Source: Gigaspora rosea
Lineage: Eukaryota; Glomeromycota; Glomeromycetes; Diversisporales; Gigasporaceae
Assembly: GCA_003550325.1 (NCBI GenBank)
Contig: QKWP01000114.1
Coordinates: 448,075 to 512,074, forward strand
Direction: 5' to 3'
DNA: 64,000 bases
Part shown: in pieces, positions 1 to 12,660 of the stretch
How the letters are laid out: every line of letters begins with the position of its first letter
Numbering within the stretch: the first letter of the stretch is position 1
The notes under the pieces: generated by a model
Database searches by the model: none
What the model saw: the letters and a program-made list of their open reading frames with translations, nothing else
Told to the model about the DNA's origin: nothing
Position numbers and translations under genes: made by a program

Positions 1-440
1 TTTTTTTTTTTTTAGTTTACTTATATTGCTTTATTTTTAGTGAACTTGTTATTGAAGCCTTTGCAATTGGAATCATTGTAGGAGTCATCGTCAAAGCCTG
101 TAAATTTCGTGTTATTGGTGTTGTGGTTATTGGTGAATGTAATTTTGCTATGGTTTTCTTTTTCATTGGTGCTTTTTATTTCACTATGGTTTTTGCATTT
201 GTGATTTCGCTATGGCTTTTAATGTCATTGGAGGTTGTGATTTCATTGTTGTTTTCTAATTAATATTATACTTTGGTATATATTATATATTATTTTTATA
301 TTATTACAAATATTTTAAACTACTTTCGCACTTTGTCGCATTTAATTCTATTACTATATACAAAAAACTAGCACTAAATACTTAATTTCGCTCACCCCAC
401 AGTTAGCTATAAAAATAAACTATTATATTCTTTATATTCA
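1..440. repeat. Degenerate short tandem repeats, GT-rich
   Basis: This stretch opens with a poly-T run and then holds degenerate copies of a phrase like 'gtgatttcgctatggttt ... cattggtgctt', spaced about 35-50 bases apart to about position 255. The same phrase recurs at 2,150-2,520. I see no gene; the rest is plain AT-rich DNA. Confidence 0.6.
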
Positions 441-1800
441 CCCATTCACTTATATTTGCTTACATTCGCTCATATTTGCTACTTCTTGCAAAGTGCTGAA
501 AAAGTTAGAATTAGTGTTCTTGTAAAGTGCTAGAAAAGGTAGGTCATTTTCTTGTAAAGTTCTGAAAAAAGTAAGAAAAATAATAAAATAAAATAAAAAA
601 TAAGTAAAAAAAAACAAATAAAAAACTAAAAACAAATCTGAAAAAATAACAAAAAAACAAACCCGAAAAAAATAAACTATTATATTTGCTTATATTCGCC
701 AATATTTGCTTATATTCGATTATATTCGTTCATATTCATGCCTTCAAAGTGCCAGAAACATTAGAATTGGTGTTCTTGTAAAGTGCTGGAAAGTCAGGTT
801 GTTTTTTTGCAAAGTTCTGAAAGAAGTAAAGGATAAAGAAAGTAAAATAAAATTAAAAAATAAGTAAAAAAAAAAGAAAAAAAACAAAAAACAAAAATGT
901 AAGCAAACTAAATAAAAAAATAAATGAAGCCCCAAATCTCTATTTCTCTGAAGTAAAAGTTCGTGATTTTGCAATTAGAAATCATCAAGGTTTTCACAAA
1001 GTGCCAGAATAAAATTAATTAATAAAAATAAAAAAAAACAAAAACAAAAAACATGAAACGAAAAAATAAATAAAGCGAAATCTTGCAAAAGCTTGCAAAA
1101 ACTTGCAAAAACTTGCATTTTTGAAATTTAGAAATTGCTGGAGTGTGTTCTTGCAAAGTGTCGAAAGGCTGAGTTGGCTTGTGCAAAGTATCAAAAAGTT
1201 GTTGGATTTCTTGCAAAGTACCAGTGGTAAAGCATAAAAATAAAATAAAAAAATTTAAAAATTAAAAAATAAAAAAAAATTAAAAAATAAAAAAAATTAA
1301 AAAATAAAAAAAATTTAAAAAATAATAAAAAATTAAAAAATAAAAAAAATTTAAAAAATAAAAAAAAATTAAAAAATAAAAAAAAAACAAACAAAACTAA
1401 ATAAATGAAACGAAACCAAAAAAAACAAAAGGAAAACGAAGAAACAATATAAAATTGATAGAAAATCTAAATTATAAACAAAAAAAATAAACAAAGATCT
1501 AATCTGAAATCATCGAAACATTTCGAAAATATTAGTAAACGCGTCATTGATATTGCAGATCATTCTAAAATATTTCGAAAGTATTCGAAATATTAAAAAA
1601 AAAAGAAAGAGAAAGAAGAGAGAAAAAAAAAGAAAGAGAAAAAAAAAAAGAAAGAGAAAAAAAATAGAAAGAGAAAAAAAAGGAGGGAGAGAAAAAAAGG
1701 GTGGTAAAAAAAAGGGAAGGTAAAAATTGTTTAAAATGGCTTTTTTTTTGGTCTTTTTTTTAAGTTTTTTGTACATTTGGTAGAATATATTTTATGATCC
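440..1800. repeat. Low-complexity A-rich and GA-rich block with degenerate repeats
   Basis: Three degenerate copies of a unit containing 'cttgcaaagtgctgaaa' followed by a long A-rich tail lie at about 480-660, 750-1,000 and 1,140-1,400. They are followed by an AAAAATT-type simple repeat (1,245-1,385) and a purine-only GA-rich tract (about 1,580-1,735). Reading frames here on the minus strand are almost pure Phe/Leu/Tyr, as expected from A-rich DNA, so I call no gene. Confidence 0.6.
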
Positions 1801-2149
1801 TTGGTAGCTTACGGATCAAATAGGCTTAAGAGATTTTGAACTTTTTTTTTTACCCGGTGATCCAGGTAGAAATTTTTTGATGCGGTTAAAACACTGTATA
1901 ATTGTTAAAGATTTGTTAATCATTATATATCGTTACAATTAAAAAGTGAAAAAAAAACAAAATAGAAGATCTAATTATAAACAAAGTATCTAATCTGATC
2001 TTGTAGTACAGAATTTGAACATTGTTGAACTATTTCGAACTATTTTGAAAAATCAGTCTAATGTGCGATCCAGATTGCAAATCTACTAATTCATAATTGT
2101 TTGCTTATATTACAGTTTGTAAGACCTTAAGTAAGATTACACTATTATA

Positions 2150-2530
2150 AATTTGCTGATATTGGTGCTTGTGATTTTACCATGGCTCTAGTGTCATTGA
2201 GGTTTGTGATTTCGCTGTGTTATTAGTACTTGCAGATTCACTGTAATTTTTTTTTGTTGGTGCCTGTGATTTTGACTTGGCGTCAAGTGCATTAGAGCTT
2301 GTGATTTTGCTGTAGTTTGGTACTTGTCATTTTTTTGTAGCTTTTTTTGTCATTGGTACTTGTAGTAGAGCTCTTTTTATCATTGGTACTTGTAATTTCG
2401 CATTAGTTTTTAACGTTGTGATTTTTGGTATCATTTATGCTTGTGATTTTGCTATGACTTTCTATGTTATTGGTTCTTGTGATTTCACCATAGTTTTCTG
2501 TATTATTGGTTCTTGATTTTATCATATATT
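2150..2530. repeat. Second block of the GT-rich degenerate repeat
   Basis: About eight diverged copies of the phrase 'cttgtgattttgctatggctttt-gtcattggt' occur at roughly 40-50 base spacing, matching the unit at the very start of the window. No coding potential is apparent. Confidence 0.5.
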
Positions 2531-2636
2531 AAGGATGTATAAAATAACCTAATAAACATGAGGCCTAAAGGTTGGAGTTAGGGTCAGTTTTATTATGTTA
2601 AGTTTTGGGAGGGTTTTGATTATACAGTACTAAATA

Positions 2637-2819
2637 CAGTCAACTCTGGATATAACGAACCTTAATATAATAAACTCTGGATATAATGAACTCAAAATTT
2701 TAAAATTTCTTAATAGTTCAGTATAAAAAAGCTGTGGTTTCTTAAGAAAACATAGTAATTTTTTATAGTGAACTTTTTTTTGGCCAGACTCGAGGATTCG
2801 GTATAAAAAGAGTTGACTG
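2637..2819. mobile_element. Small pogo/Tc1-like MITE, TA target
   Basis: The element begins CAGTCAACTC and ends with the exact reverse complement GAGTTGACTG, flanked on both sides by TA. The inner ends carry 'ggatataacgaac' and 'ttcggtataaaaa', which also pair loosely. It is 183 bp and has no coding capacity. CAGTC termini with TA duplications are typical of pogo/Tigger non-autonomous elements; that family label is inference. Confidence 0.75.
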
Positions 2820-2984
2820 TATATATATATGTATGATTATGTACCAGAATTAGTATAATGAATTTTAAATTAAATCAATCTTTTATTGATCGATATGAAA
2901 TTGTATAACCTGAATAATTTTTAGTGAAATCATCCAGGATAGTGGTTAGAATTGTACATATATTTTTATTATTCATAAAATTTT

Positions 2985-3915
2985 AATTGATTCTAACTTT
3001 TAGTTATAAGTAAAGTAAACTTGTTTGGCGCTAAAAAATATATTATATTAATATATGGGTCATCTCATTAATAGTGATACAAGAAATTAATACTTTAAAA
3101 TTTTTATATGGAAGTGAGTCAGTAGAAAAGAAACAAATCATTTTTAGTAAATTTTTTTTAATTTTCAAATTAAAATATCTTGACAACTACTTAATCAAAT
3201 TTGCTAAAATTTTTATTTTAATTTTGAAATTAGAAAAAATGTGTTTGTTGCCGAAAGTGGCAGTCACTGGAGTATGATCGACCAATTAGATTGTGTAATA
3301 TTTGATCAAAACAAAAACAAAGCGCCGAAACCTACTATCGTTAGGGTCAGGGTTAAAGCCATAGTTAGGGTTTGGGTATAGCTTTGTATACAGTAAAATT
3401 TTGCAAGAAATTTTTTTTTGTATAAAAAAAAGTAGGTTCATAGACAAAATTTTAAGTTAAAAGTGATTTTTTAAAAAAATCTAAGTTTTTGCATTTTTTA
3501 CGTTACATATGATCCTTTGATCTAATTGGTCGATCACACTCTGGTAACTGTCACCGCTGGCGACAAATAGATTCACTCTTGAAATTATATAGAATTTAAA
3601 TAAAAACAAATTATTAAATTTATTAAGTTAGTTGTTAAGATATTTAAGCTTAAAGTCAAGAAAGCTTTTACTTAAAAAAATTTGTCCCTTTTTTACTGAC
3701 TCACCCCATATAATAAAGTTTTGATTTTTAAAGAATTAAATTTTTAAAAAAATATATATGATATTTAAGCATATTTATAATCTATTTATAAAAAAAATTC
3801 AATAAATTATTGGTTTAATATTTTTTAAAAAAATTTTAAGTTGCTTAATTTTTAAATTAAAAAAATTAAATTTTCTAGTATTTTTAAGATTTACACAATT
3901 AGAATCAAGTATATT
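2985..3915. mobile_element. Foldback element, family A
   Basis: Two long inverted arms surround a short centre near 3,330-3,400 that contains TTAGGG-like text. The clearest pairing is 'gatcgaccaattagat' at about 3,276 with 'atctaattggtcgatc' at about 3,520. Pairing continues outward through 'gagtcagtag' (3,116) / 'ctgactca' (3,698), and fades towards the 'ttgattctaac' (left) and 'ttagaatcaa' (right) ends. A reading frame at 3,074-3,277 lies wholly within the left arm and is not a gene. Relatives lie at 56.2-57.9 kb. Confidence 0.65.
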
Positions 3916-3959
3916 TTTGTGCTACTGTACAAGTAACTTGGTATCCTTTATATTAAAAC

Positions 3960-4100
3960 ACAAATGTCACTCTGTTCAACTGGCCAATCAAATTCTAACA
4001 TGGTTATACCAAAATAAGGCTTATATCAGAGTGCAGATGTCTGTCTAGCCAATCAAGTATTCTAATGTGGTCACACCAAAATAAGGCTTATATCAATGTT
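3960..4100. repeat. Direct duplication of about 65 bp
   Basis: The phrase 'ccaaaataaggcttatatca' occurs at 4,009 and again at 4,077, each preceded by a matching 'ggccaatcaaattctaa' / 'agccaatcaagtattctaa' block. This is a two-copy direct repeat with several substitutions between copies. Confidence 0.7.
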
Positions 4101-4322
4101 TTTTTAATGCCTAAACAACTCTCTTAAAATTGTAAAACATGAATTTTTCAAATTTGTTTCTGTTATTTGATTACCTAATAAATACAACCAATTTTGAGCA
4201 AAAAAAAAAATCAATCACTTAGGGAAAGTGTATAGAGGTCAAATATATATTTAGACCAGAATCGAACGTTTTACTAAAACCTCCACTAATATAAAAAAAG
4301 ACATCTATAACATTATAGACCA

Positions 4323-5190
4323 TGTTACAGTAGGTATTCAATTGATTAATTAGTCAAAACATAGTCAGAGTACATAATGTAAATCACTAATTTCAGATTT
4401 TCTAATAGGATTCGAAAATTATTTTTGATTATACTTTCTCTATGTATAAAAATATGGAATATATAGAATTAGCTCACATTTTCTTAGCAATGCACTAGTT
4501 GTTTATGAGCTACTTTTATTTTATTCAAAAGTTCTCGCCATTTTCTTTCTTATAAAAGATTTCTTAATAATATTTTTTGAAAAACTTTTTGAAATTTGCA
4601 AGAAATTTTTTTACAATCTACTTATAAAATTAATAAAAAGGGCTCTATTACATGAAAGAGAATAATTAAACTTTCAGATAAAAAAAAACACTTAATATTA
4701 ATTAGGCTATTGTTAAGAAAAAGTACTTTGAATTTTCGATTTTTATCAATTTTTATATAATAAACAATGATCGTTTATATATAAAATCAAAAATTCAAAG
4801 TACTTTTTCTCAACAATGACCTAATTATCTTAAGCGATTTTTTTTATCTGAAAGTTCTCGCGTTCTCTTTCATGTAATAGAGCCTTTTTATTAGTTTTAT
4901 AAATATATTGTAAAAAAAATTTTTTGTAATTTGTCAAAAAAATTACAAAATATTATTAAAAAATCTATTATAAGAAAGAAAATAGTTAAAACTTTCAAAT
5001 AAAATAAAGTAGCTCATGAATGACTAGTACATTGCTAAGAAAATGTAAGCTAGTTTATATTTTCATACGTAGAGGAAGCATAATCAAAAATAATTTTCAA
5101 ATCCCATAAGAAACTTTGAAATTAGTGATCTATATTATGTACCCTAACTATGTTTTGATTAATTAGTCGATTGAACACCCTAATGTTACA
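4323..5190. mobile_element. Foldback element, family B (intact copy)
   Basis: An 868-bp element whose two halves are reverse complements over nearly the whole length. Left end 'tgttacagtaggtattcaat', right end 'attgaacaccctaatgttaca'; inner marks include 'gaaagttctcgc' and 'aaaaagggctctatta', which appear inverted in the other arm. The two arms meet near 4,755. A second copy of this family, split by later insertions, spans 33,727-35,848. There is no gene content. Confidence 0.8.
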
Positions 5191-5725
5191 GGAATTCAGA
5201 ATATTGAGCATATTATATGATGGAAAATTTTCTGAATACGTTGAAGTACATATGCTGCAAAAAGGGAAAAATCAATTTTTATGTTATATGCTACAAAATT
5301 TTATTTTATCAAGATTTTATTATATAAAAAATATATATTTTTTGCAAGCTCATATATGACATCAATTCCAATGAAAAAATTCCCTGTAAAGAAGCTTTGT
5401 CCAATATTAATTTATCTGATGCATATTTCAATATTAATGCGTGAAGATTTGCGTATTTACATAAATGGTTAAATGACCTCTTTATGCGAATTCAATGGAA
5501 AACAATCACACAATTATATGACTTTTCAAACAACTTTTATTTGTATAAATGCTATACTATATAGTTAATATAAATTAACAAAAGTGTGCAGAATTGGTCC
5601 ATAAGTTAACATTTATTTTTTTCAAATCAACAGTCAAAATTGGACAGGTAATTGTCACGTAGTTTTTATACATATGTGATTAGTGATCGGGTATGCACAT
5701 GGTGATAGAATGTTATAATCGAAGG
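5190..5725. other. No gene seen
   Basis: AT-rich sequence. Short overlapping reading frames at 5,171-5,472 start inside the foldback arm, are rich in Tyr/Phe/Ile/Leu and show no recognisable domain, so they are not called. Confidence 0.4.
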
Positions 5726-5733
5726 GTCATGAC

Positions 5734-5895
5734 TAGTGATGTGCCATTTATATGATATCTAAAAAATTTTAGCGTACAGTATGTACAGTACGTACAGTTC
5801 TTTTCTGGCTTCTGATTGGCTGGCAAAAGTGATCAGCAAAAATTTTAGCGTAGTGTACGTACAGTATGTATAGTACTATATGTGGCACATCACTA
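5734..5895. mobile_element. hAT-type MITE (TAGTGATGTGCCA family)
   Basis: Termini TAGTGATGTGCCA and TGGCACATCACTA are exact inverted repeats. The flanks are the 8-mers GTCATGAC (5,726-5,733) and GTCATAAC (5,896-5,903), a one-mismatch target duplication of hAT length. Inside, copies of 'gtacagtacgtac' lie next to each end. A larger relative with the same termini is at 20,795-21,776. Confidence 0.85.
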
Positions 5896-7431
5896 GTCAT
5901 AACTTATTAGAAGTCAGTATAATGATTGCATGAATGATGAGTAATAATATGATGCAAGTGTATTAATAATTAATAAATAGGGCATCGATCCTGAGGATAG
6001 CTTTTAGCTTCACAATAAATTTGTGTTAACAAACTTGTGTAATCGTATATATCTTAGTGAATAAACTATTAGTAAATGAATCAAGTTTACAGACTAAGTG
6101 CCAAGTGAAACTACGAAATTAGTGTAAACGTTTGAGTTAGATATTAGATACAGTGAAACTATTAACCCTTTGACACTAATGTCTTTCACAATTTTTATTT
6201 TGGTTTGCTAAGCCTCTCATAGGACAAGCAAATCTTAATTGCAGAATAGCAATTGAGTCAATTTTGCAAGATATTTCAACACTAATCCATTCTGGAAAAA
6301 TAAGTCAATCTCATTACATGTAATGTGTATAGATTGACAAATCAGATATTCTAATCATTATACGAAGCATAGAATTTGATAAATGATTTGTTTTTTGATT
6401 AGCTAGACAAATACAGTCAGACCTCTCTATAATCACAAGTTGGTCGCACTCTATTTTGGTAATTGTATAGAGGTGTGACTATAAATAAAATACCTTGTTA
6501 TGGTCACATGACCAAAGGCCAATAAGTAATATATTTGCGCATATTTGAAATAATATTAAAAAATTTAAAATGTTTGACAGTAAAAAACTTTTGATCCAGT
6601 GGCCCAATTTGGATAAAATAACAAGTGTTTGACTCAATGAGACAATTCTAAAGAGTCTGAAATCGTCCAAATTTAGCTACAAAATGCTAAAATCATTAAG
6701 GATTTTTTATTTAGATGTTAAATTTAATTAATTCTTAAATATGTGAAGTGACACAAATCCTTAACAACACAGGAGTCTGTAATTAGATTTTAGCGATCTT
6801 AGGCTCATTAGAATCGTCTCATCAAGATGAACATTTTGGTAGTTGTTTTATCCAAATTGGACAACTGTATCAAAAGTTATTTGTTGTCAAACCTTTAAGA
6901 ATTTTAATAAATATTTTAAATAAACATGAATATGAATATTGGCCAATCAATATTTTTTCACAAACTCTTCCACTGATCCTCTGTACCAAAAAAGGAGCTA
7001 AGCAAAAATCAATAATTTACTTAAAAATTACACACAATATTACGATTTTATCTGTTTCTCTTAAGAAAGAAGCAAGAGCAAACAAAAGCATATTAAGTTT
7101 ACTAGAGGTTTTAATCTTGTCTACTAGCGAATAGAAAGAAAATTAAAAAATTTTACAAACGACATAAAATTTTCACAAAAAGTGGGCATACCAGTTTGAC
7201 CCTATAAGGTAGATCATCCAGCACAACAAACAAACAAACAAAGAAGACACGTACCATTTTCAGTAATATCAACAACCAAATAAGTAAACAATAGTAAGAT
7301 AAACAGATAAACAAAGAATACATGCTAGAAGTCGATTTTTTTAGATAGATAATTCTAGAAAGATAGATATTCAATCAAAAGCAACAGTTCTTGGAAAATC
7401 TAGAAATAGGATAGTACTATTTAAAGAAACA

Positions 7432-8897
7432 ATGAAATTAGAAATTATTAAAAATTTGTACACCAAACTACAGGAAACAGTAAATCAGTTTCATGATGAA
7501 CAAAAATCTTTAACTCTTAAAATAGACAAACACATAACTGAATACATTGGTATAAATGATCCCAATTTTATAGCGACTATCCGGCACACAATTGAGCTTT
7601 ACAAATGGATTCAACAAAAGAAAACACATAAGGAACAACTAACATATGAAGAACAAATACTTATAGAGAGAAACCAGAAGGGGAAGAACTACTGATTATG
7701 GAAATTACCATAAAAGAAGAGTGCGATATAGCAAATAAGAAAAGAAGTCTGAAAATTTTGATAGTCCAAGCAACAAAAAGAAAACTGATAACAGAATCAG
7801 AGTTGCAGAAATGAATTTAAATAAAGCGAAATAGAGATCCTAGTAGAAGACAAATCAGAAGTGACGGAGGAGAAGGCAACACTACTTTATGCAGAATGTG
7901 GATGTCTTGATTATGGAACAGAGGACACCAAGGAAATGATTAGTATTTTTAATGGGTTCATATTATTTTGCCAACAATCACTTTATCGATATAACATTCT
8001 ACTGACAAATACTCACCGACAAGTTCATTTTACTGACAGTTTGTTTCACCGAAGTTCATTTCACTGACAAGTTTTTTTTCAAAAAGCATTCTAACTTTAG
8101 CCCTAATTCTACCTAATTCTACCCTGATCCTAATGACAATGACCAGAATTACTTTGTTGGTAAAATGAGCTTCGGTGAAATAAACTGTCAGTAAAATGAA
8201 CGCGACGGTGAATAATTGTCGGTGAAATGTTATATCGGTGAAATGATTGTCGATTAATTGATTGCCACCCATTTTTTATACAAAGGAAAAGTTATTCAAA
8301 AATAAGCAAAAGAAAGCAAGGAAGCAATAGTAACTAAAACGATTACAACTGGTACAGCTATAAACATAGGAAAGAAAAGCGAAATGAATATAGATAGAAG
8401 TGTCAACAACGCAAAATTAGAGTTACAAACTAGCTTAATATTGTGGGATCTTCCTGCAGACTCAAAATTCGCAAAGATTAGACGATGCTTTAATCATTTT
8501 GGCAGAGTCATCTCTATGGAATGGAAGGATTATAACAAAACAAGTGCAGTCTCATTCATATACAATGCAGAAATAAGAAAAAAAGGAAACTTTACAAAGT
8601 CTATAGTCTCTACATTATGAAGAAGGAAGACTATGCAGACTAACACCAGGCAAATTCGATGCAGTAATTTTGAAAAAAAGGAGAGAACATAGAGCGATTC
8701 TTAAAGGGCTTCCTCATATAGCTTTGGAAGCAGCCCTTTTACGACAGTTAGAGAGAATGAAAACCAAAATGGTTTTTATTTCTAAAAATAGCAACGGTAA
8801 TCAAAGAAGTGTCGCATTTGTTTATTTCAAAAATAGTGAAGACCTAAATACAGCAATAGAAAATGTAGCTTGGTACTATAATATGAGACTTGGATAG
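7432..8897 (+). pseudogene. LINE ORF1 remnant with RRM-like segments
   Basis: Three open pieces remain. The first (7,432-7,695, 87 residues) is charged and helical in character. The second (8,384-8,620) reads 'SLILWDLPADSKFAKIRRCF ... GRVISMEW ... SAVSFIY' and the third (8,670-8,897) 'HRAILKGLPH ... RSVAFVYFKNSEDLNTAI'; both resemble the beta-alpha-beta pattern of RNA-recognition motifs, as found in ORF1 proteins of some plant and fungal LINEs. The pieces lie in different frames and an inverted-repeat element (about 7,951-8,273) separates the first from the others. ORF1 proteins bind the element RNA in the retrotransposition particle; that role is inferred from position and fold pattern. Confidence 0.6.
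7951..8273. mobile_element. Inverted-repeat element inserted in LINE ORF1
   Basis: Two arms of about 110 bases read as reverse complements: 'gatataacatt' (left) / 'aatgttatatc' (right), 'ttcattttactgacagttt' / 'aaactgtcagtaaaatgaa', and 'ttcaccgaag' / 'cttcggtgaa'. The centre has 'ccctaattctacc'. The outer ends AATGGG and CCCATT pair; a target duplication is not clear, so the ends are approximate. It must be younger than the LINE it interrupts. Confidence 0.7.
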
Positions 8898-9368
8898 AGT
8901 ACTTCAAACTAGAGGAGCTTAACAGAGGTCACACAAAATCGAGAAAGAGCAAAGGGAAATATTAGATATACAGAAAGATTAGAGAAAAAGAACTTCAAGT
9001 CTTATAAAAAGACAAGTCATAACAACTCACCTCTGGGAAGAGTACAAGGGAAAAAGAAGGAACTTGTTAAAAATACAAGTAGAGAATCTAACACTTCAAG
9101 ATCTCGCAGTATTACTCAAAAAGCGCTAACACATGTTGAGGCAGACCAAAAGACATTAAACTATGACAACGTATTCGAAGAAATTATTAGAAGGCTTCGT
9201 AATATTGAAGAAAAACAGGGAACATATGTTCCCTATCACTCCTAATATTTGCCAAGGGCGTCCCAAAGAATATAAGCAAGCCTTCGGGCTTGCATATACA
9301 GGAGGCATCCTCATCTCTCAATAATACAATAAGCCATATTCACAAAATAATCAATTTCTCAAAGTAGG

Positions 9369-10457
9369 ATGCACAACATTAATGGGCTTAAAAGTAATAG
9401 GTTCAAAAGTATTATAATTTCAGAATGGGCATTAGAAGAGAATCTAAGTATTATTGGTATTGCGGAAACAAATATTAGTAGTAAATAAGTAGTTTTTTTG
9501 AACTTTAATAGAGATAATTTTGTTGGTTTTTGTCAAATACAGAAAAAAAAAGAAAAAGGATCTGGTATAGGACTTCTGATTAACAAAAAGTGGGAGAGGC
9601 ACCTAGGTCAAGTTAAGAAGGATTCACTATACTATTTAGAAGCGACATTTCTCTTTAAACAACTAGAGCTAATAATCATTATGGTATATATACCACCAAA
9701 TGATAAAGAAATCACAAGGGCAGTTCAACAAAAAATTGTCAAAAAAGTAGCCCAAGGATTTCAAAGAAACCAATATATTAGCATGGGGGATTTTAATTAT
9801 GTTCCTGATCAAACCCTAGACAGGAAATACTCAAGTTTGCAGCACAAAAAATTTTCTTTGTACAAGATTCACCTTGGGCACTTGATTGAGAAAAAGAACA
9901 TTTCCATAATAAAGCAATGTGGACAAAAAAGAACAATTTACCTTTATGACAAGGCAAGCACAGAAGTTTGGGAAAACTATGCGACAGTTCTTCAAAGTTC
10001 TTTAAAAGATAGCCAGGCCATAAAGAGAATAAATATAGTACAATCAGGAACTTTTGTAGGAAAGAAAGAACTTGATCAAACATGGGATGACATTCATAAC
10101 GCAATAATAAAAGCAGCCAACCAAACCCTACCAAGGAAAAAAGTATTAAACACAGGCTGTAGTAGAAAAAGATCCAGAACAAAAATGGATCTGAAAAAAA
10201 GTATACTGGATTTGGACAAGGTTATTAGAAATATCCGTGACAATAAAACTTCTCAATCAAATATTAGCATTTTAGTTTCAGCAAACAATACCATTTTGAA
10301 CATAAATAGAACTCTAAATATAGAAATAGATATGCTACAAGCCCAAAATCTAGATGAAGGAGAGCAGAACTTTAGAGGATGGAAAAATATCTTGGAGAAA
10401 ATACAAGTAGTAGAAACAAGGAAATGCAGAAAAAGATCAAAAAATGGTGTGAGATGA
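9369..10457 (+). pseudogene. LINE ORF2, endonuclease domain
   Basis: An APE-type endonuclease that in this family nicks target DNA to prime reverse transcription. The frame reads NINGLKS near its start, then 'IIGIAETN', 'GSGIGLLINKKW', 'IIIMVYIPPND' and 'YISMGDFN', matching the conserved N, E, Y..P and GDFN blocks. One in-frame TAA at 9,486-9,488 separates the N-terminal 39 codons from the remaining open stretch (9,498-10,457), which stays in the same frame. Downstream it runs into the linker ahead of the reverse transcriptase, which is in another frame. Confidence 0.8.
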
Positions 10458-10740
10458 TAGCTAACAACCAGGGGCAAATGCTGAATAGTCTGTTAAATAA
10501 GCCATACAATAAATCGTGCTTAACAAAATAATTATAGATAATCAAGATCATAGTCAAGAACTCATTACAGAACCTGAAGAAGTTATACAGCATGCAGAAA
10601 AACATTTTCAAACTCAGTACAAAAAAAGAAATGCAAATCCAAACCGCATGTCCCAAGCATAGAAAGAAACTTATAAACCTTTAAGTTTCATACAAGAGAA
10701 GTAGTATGAGGACCTTCTACAAGAAATATCTAAAGAAAAA

Positions 10741-12236
10741 TGAGACCAAATACTAAGTAGCTTAAGTTTAAAATCAGCACCAGGTATTTCAGAAATAAGT
10801 TATATTCTGATAAAGAAAGCAGATAGCAAATCTCATGCTATTTTTAGGAATTTTGCACTAGCATGTATACAAACCGATTTGATCCCAAATAAGTGGAAAG
10901 TGGCTCAACTATATGCAATCCCCAAAAATGAAGATTGGGGGTACAATCTTAATAATATAAGGCCTATTGCACTCTTAGAAACATTTAGAAAATGTGTCAC
11001 AAAAATCTTCACAATGTGTCTCTCAAGAATTTTTAAAGAAAATGCAGTGCTAAGGGGATTCAATTTTGCTGGACTTCCAGGTTGCTTAACAAAAGCTCCT
11101 ATATATATTATAAATTCGATTATAGGAGAAGCATTGGAAAAAGGAAAAGAGCTTTGGATACTCCTGCAAGACATGCAAAAAGCTTTCGACTCAGTGTCAT
11201 TAGAGATGCTAGAAAAAGTTCTTTTACGATTAAAGCTTCTGTCTACTATAATTAATTTTATTTTAAACCTTTTTGGTGAACGTCAGCTTAAAATTATTAC
11301 GGCCCTTGGACTTAGCAACAGCTTTAAGGCCATAGATGGAATAGACCAAGGCAAAGTAGTATCACCCCTGGTCTGGAAGATTTTTTATGATCCACTTTTG
11401 TACTATATACAAAATGAAACAATCTGGGCTACGATCTGAGTTTAGGTAAACATGAGGCATATTCTATGAAGTATTCAACTCGATTTGCTGCAATTACTTA
11501 TGCTGACAATACAACGTGAGTAGCTAGTAACAAGCAATAGCTAGAAGCGACCTTAAAGATTGCGGAGGAGTTCTACAAGATAAATAATATTAAGATCAAC
11601 CCCAAGAAGTCTAAGTTAGTAGCACTCAATACAAGAGTGGAAAAGTTGATCTTTTTATCACAAAACAAAATCGTAGCAGAAGGGAAAGGTACCCTAGTGC
11701 GATTTCTAGGGGTTTGGTTGAACCAGAGGAAAAATGGGAAACTTATAAAAGCAAAAGCGAAATGGATTATGCAACAATTTTGTGAAATATTATATCATAA
11801 AAAATTGACGCTTATCCAACTCTCATACATCAATAACATGTGTATTCTTCCTAAATTGAGGCACTTTTTACAAACAACCAATCTTTCACAGAAGAACTTA
11901 GACGAAATTCAGCAACCTTTTTTAAGAATAGTGAAAAACAAAATAGAATTCGCACATTCAACAAATAACTGTCTAGTTATTTACAAAAATTTAGGCAACT
12001 GTAAGAAGCTTAGTGATGAAGTTTTTACAAAGCAAATAACAGGCCTAATATATATGTTAAATAGTACAGGAATTGAAACAAACGTTGCGAAGAAACGCAT
12101 AACACAAGGTTGGTTTTTAGCAGTGCTAAGCGAAAGATCTCTTAATGAGTCAGACATAGTAACTCTAGAGAAACTATGGAAAGGCAATTTGGACTGCTCA
12201 ATTTGTTTTAAAGCAAAGAGAGAAATCTCGAAATAA
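10741..12236 (+). pseudogene. LINE ORF2, reverse transcriptase domain
   Basis: The domain starts with 'LKSAPGISEISY', continues 'IPNKWKVAQLYAIPK', 'NIRPIALLET', 'GFNFAGLPG', 'WILLQDMQKAFDSV' (catalytic Asp of motif A) and 'GIDQGKVVSPL', and reaches motif C at 11,499 as 'ITYADNTT'. The usual YADD is YADN here, so one catalytic Asp is lost. The piece 11,637-12,236 carries the thumb/connection region ('VRFLGVWLN', 'LSYINNMCILPKLRH'). At least one frame change separates motif B from motif C. Confidence 0.85.
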
Positions 12237-12660
12237 CATTTACCGAAGACACTATCACTCCAGAAATCTCTGTGGTCAAGATATGGAGTTTACTATCACC
12301 AAATAGCTTTTATCATTCATACAAGCACATAAACAGATTTAGTCTGACGTATATTGGACAATTAATCAACTTTGAAGGGAAAAATATGATTACTTGGCAA
12401 CAATTAAAAAAGTCTTAGGCTTTCAAGTCAAGGAAAGAAAGCTTATTGGTTCACAGAACTAGAAAGAGAAATAATTATAGATACAGACACAAAAGAAATT
12501 ATAGCAAGTCTTAATCTGCTCTGCCAGAACCAAATTCGCTAGCCCTGGAGCTCAAAAAGACCCTCATTTCAGAGGACCAACGGGTAAAGGACTGAGTTGT
12601 ATTTAATGTGATATAAGCAAACAAGAATATAGTAGAATAACACAAAAGGGTAAAAAAGAA

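Noticed and set aside
450-1776. Several Phe/Leu/Tyr-rich minus-strand frames
   Set aside because: They are translations of A-rich and GA-rich low-complexity DNA.
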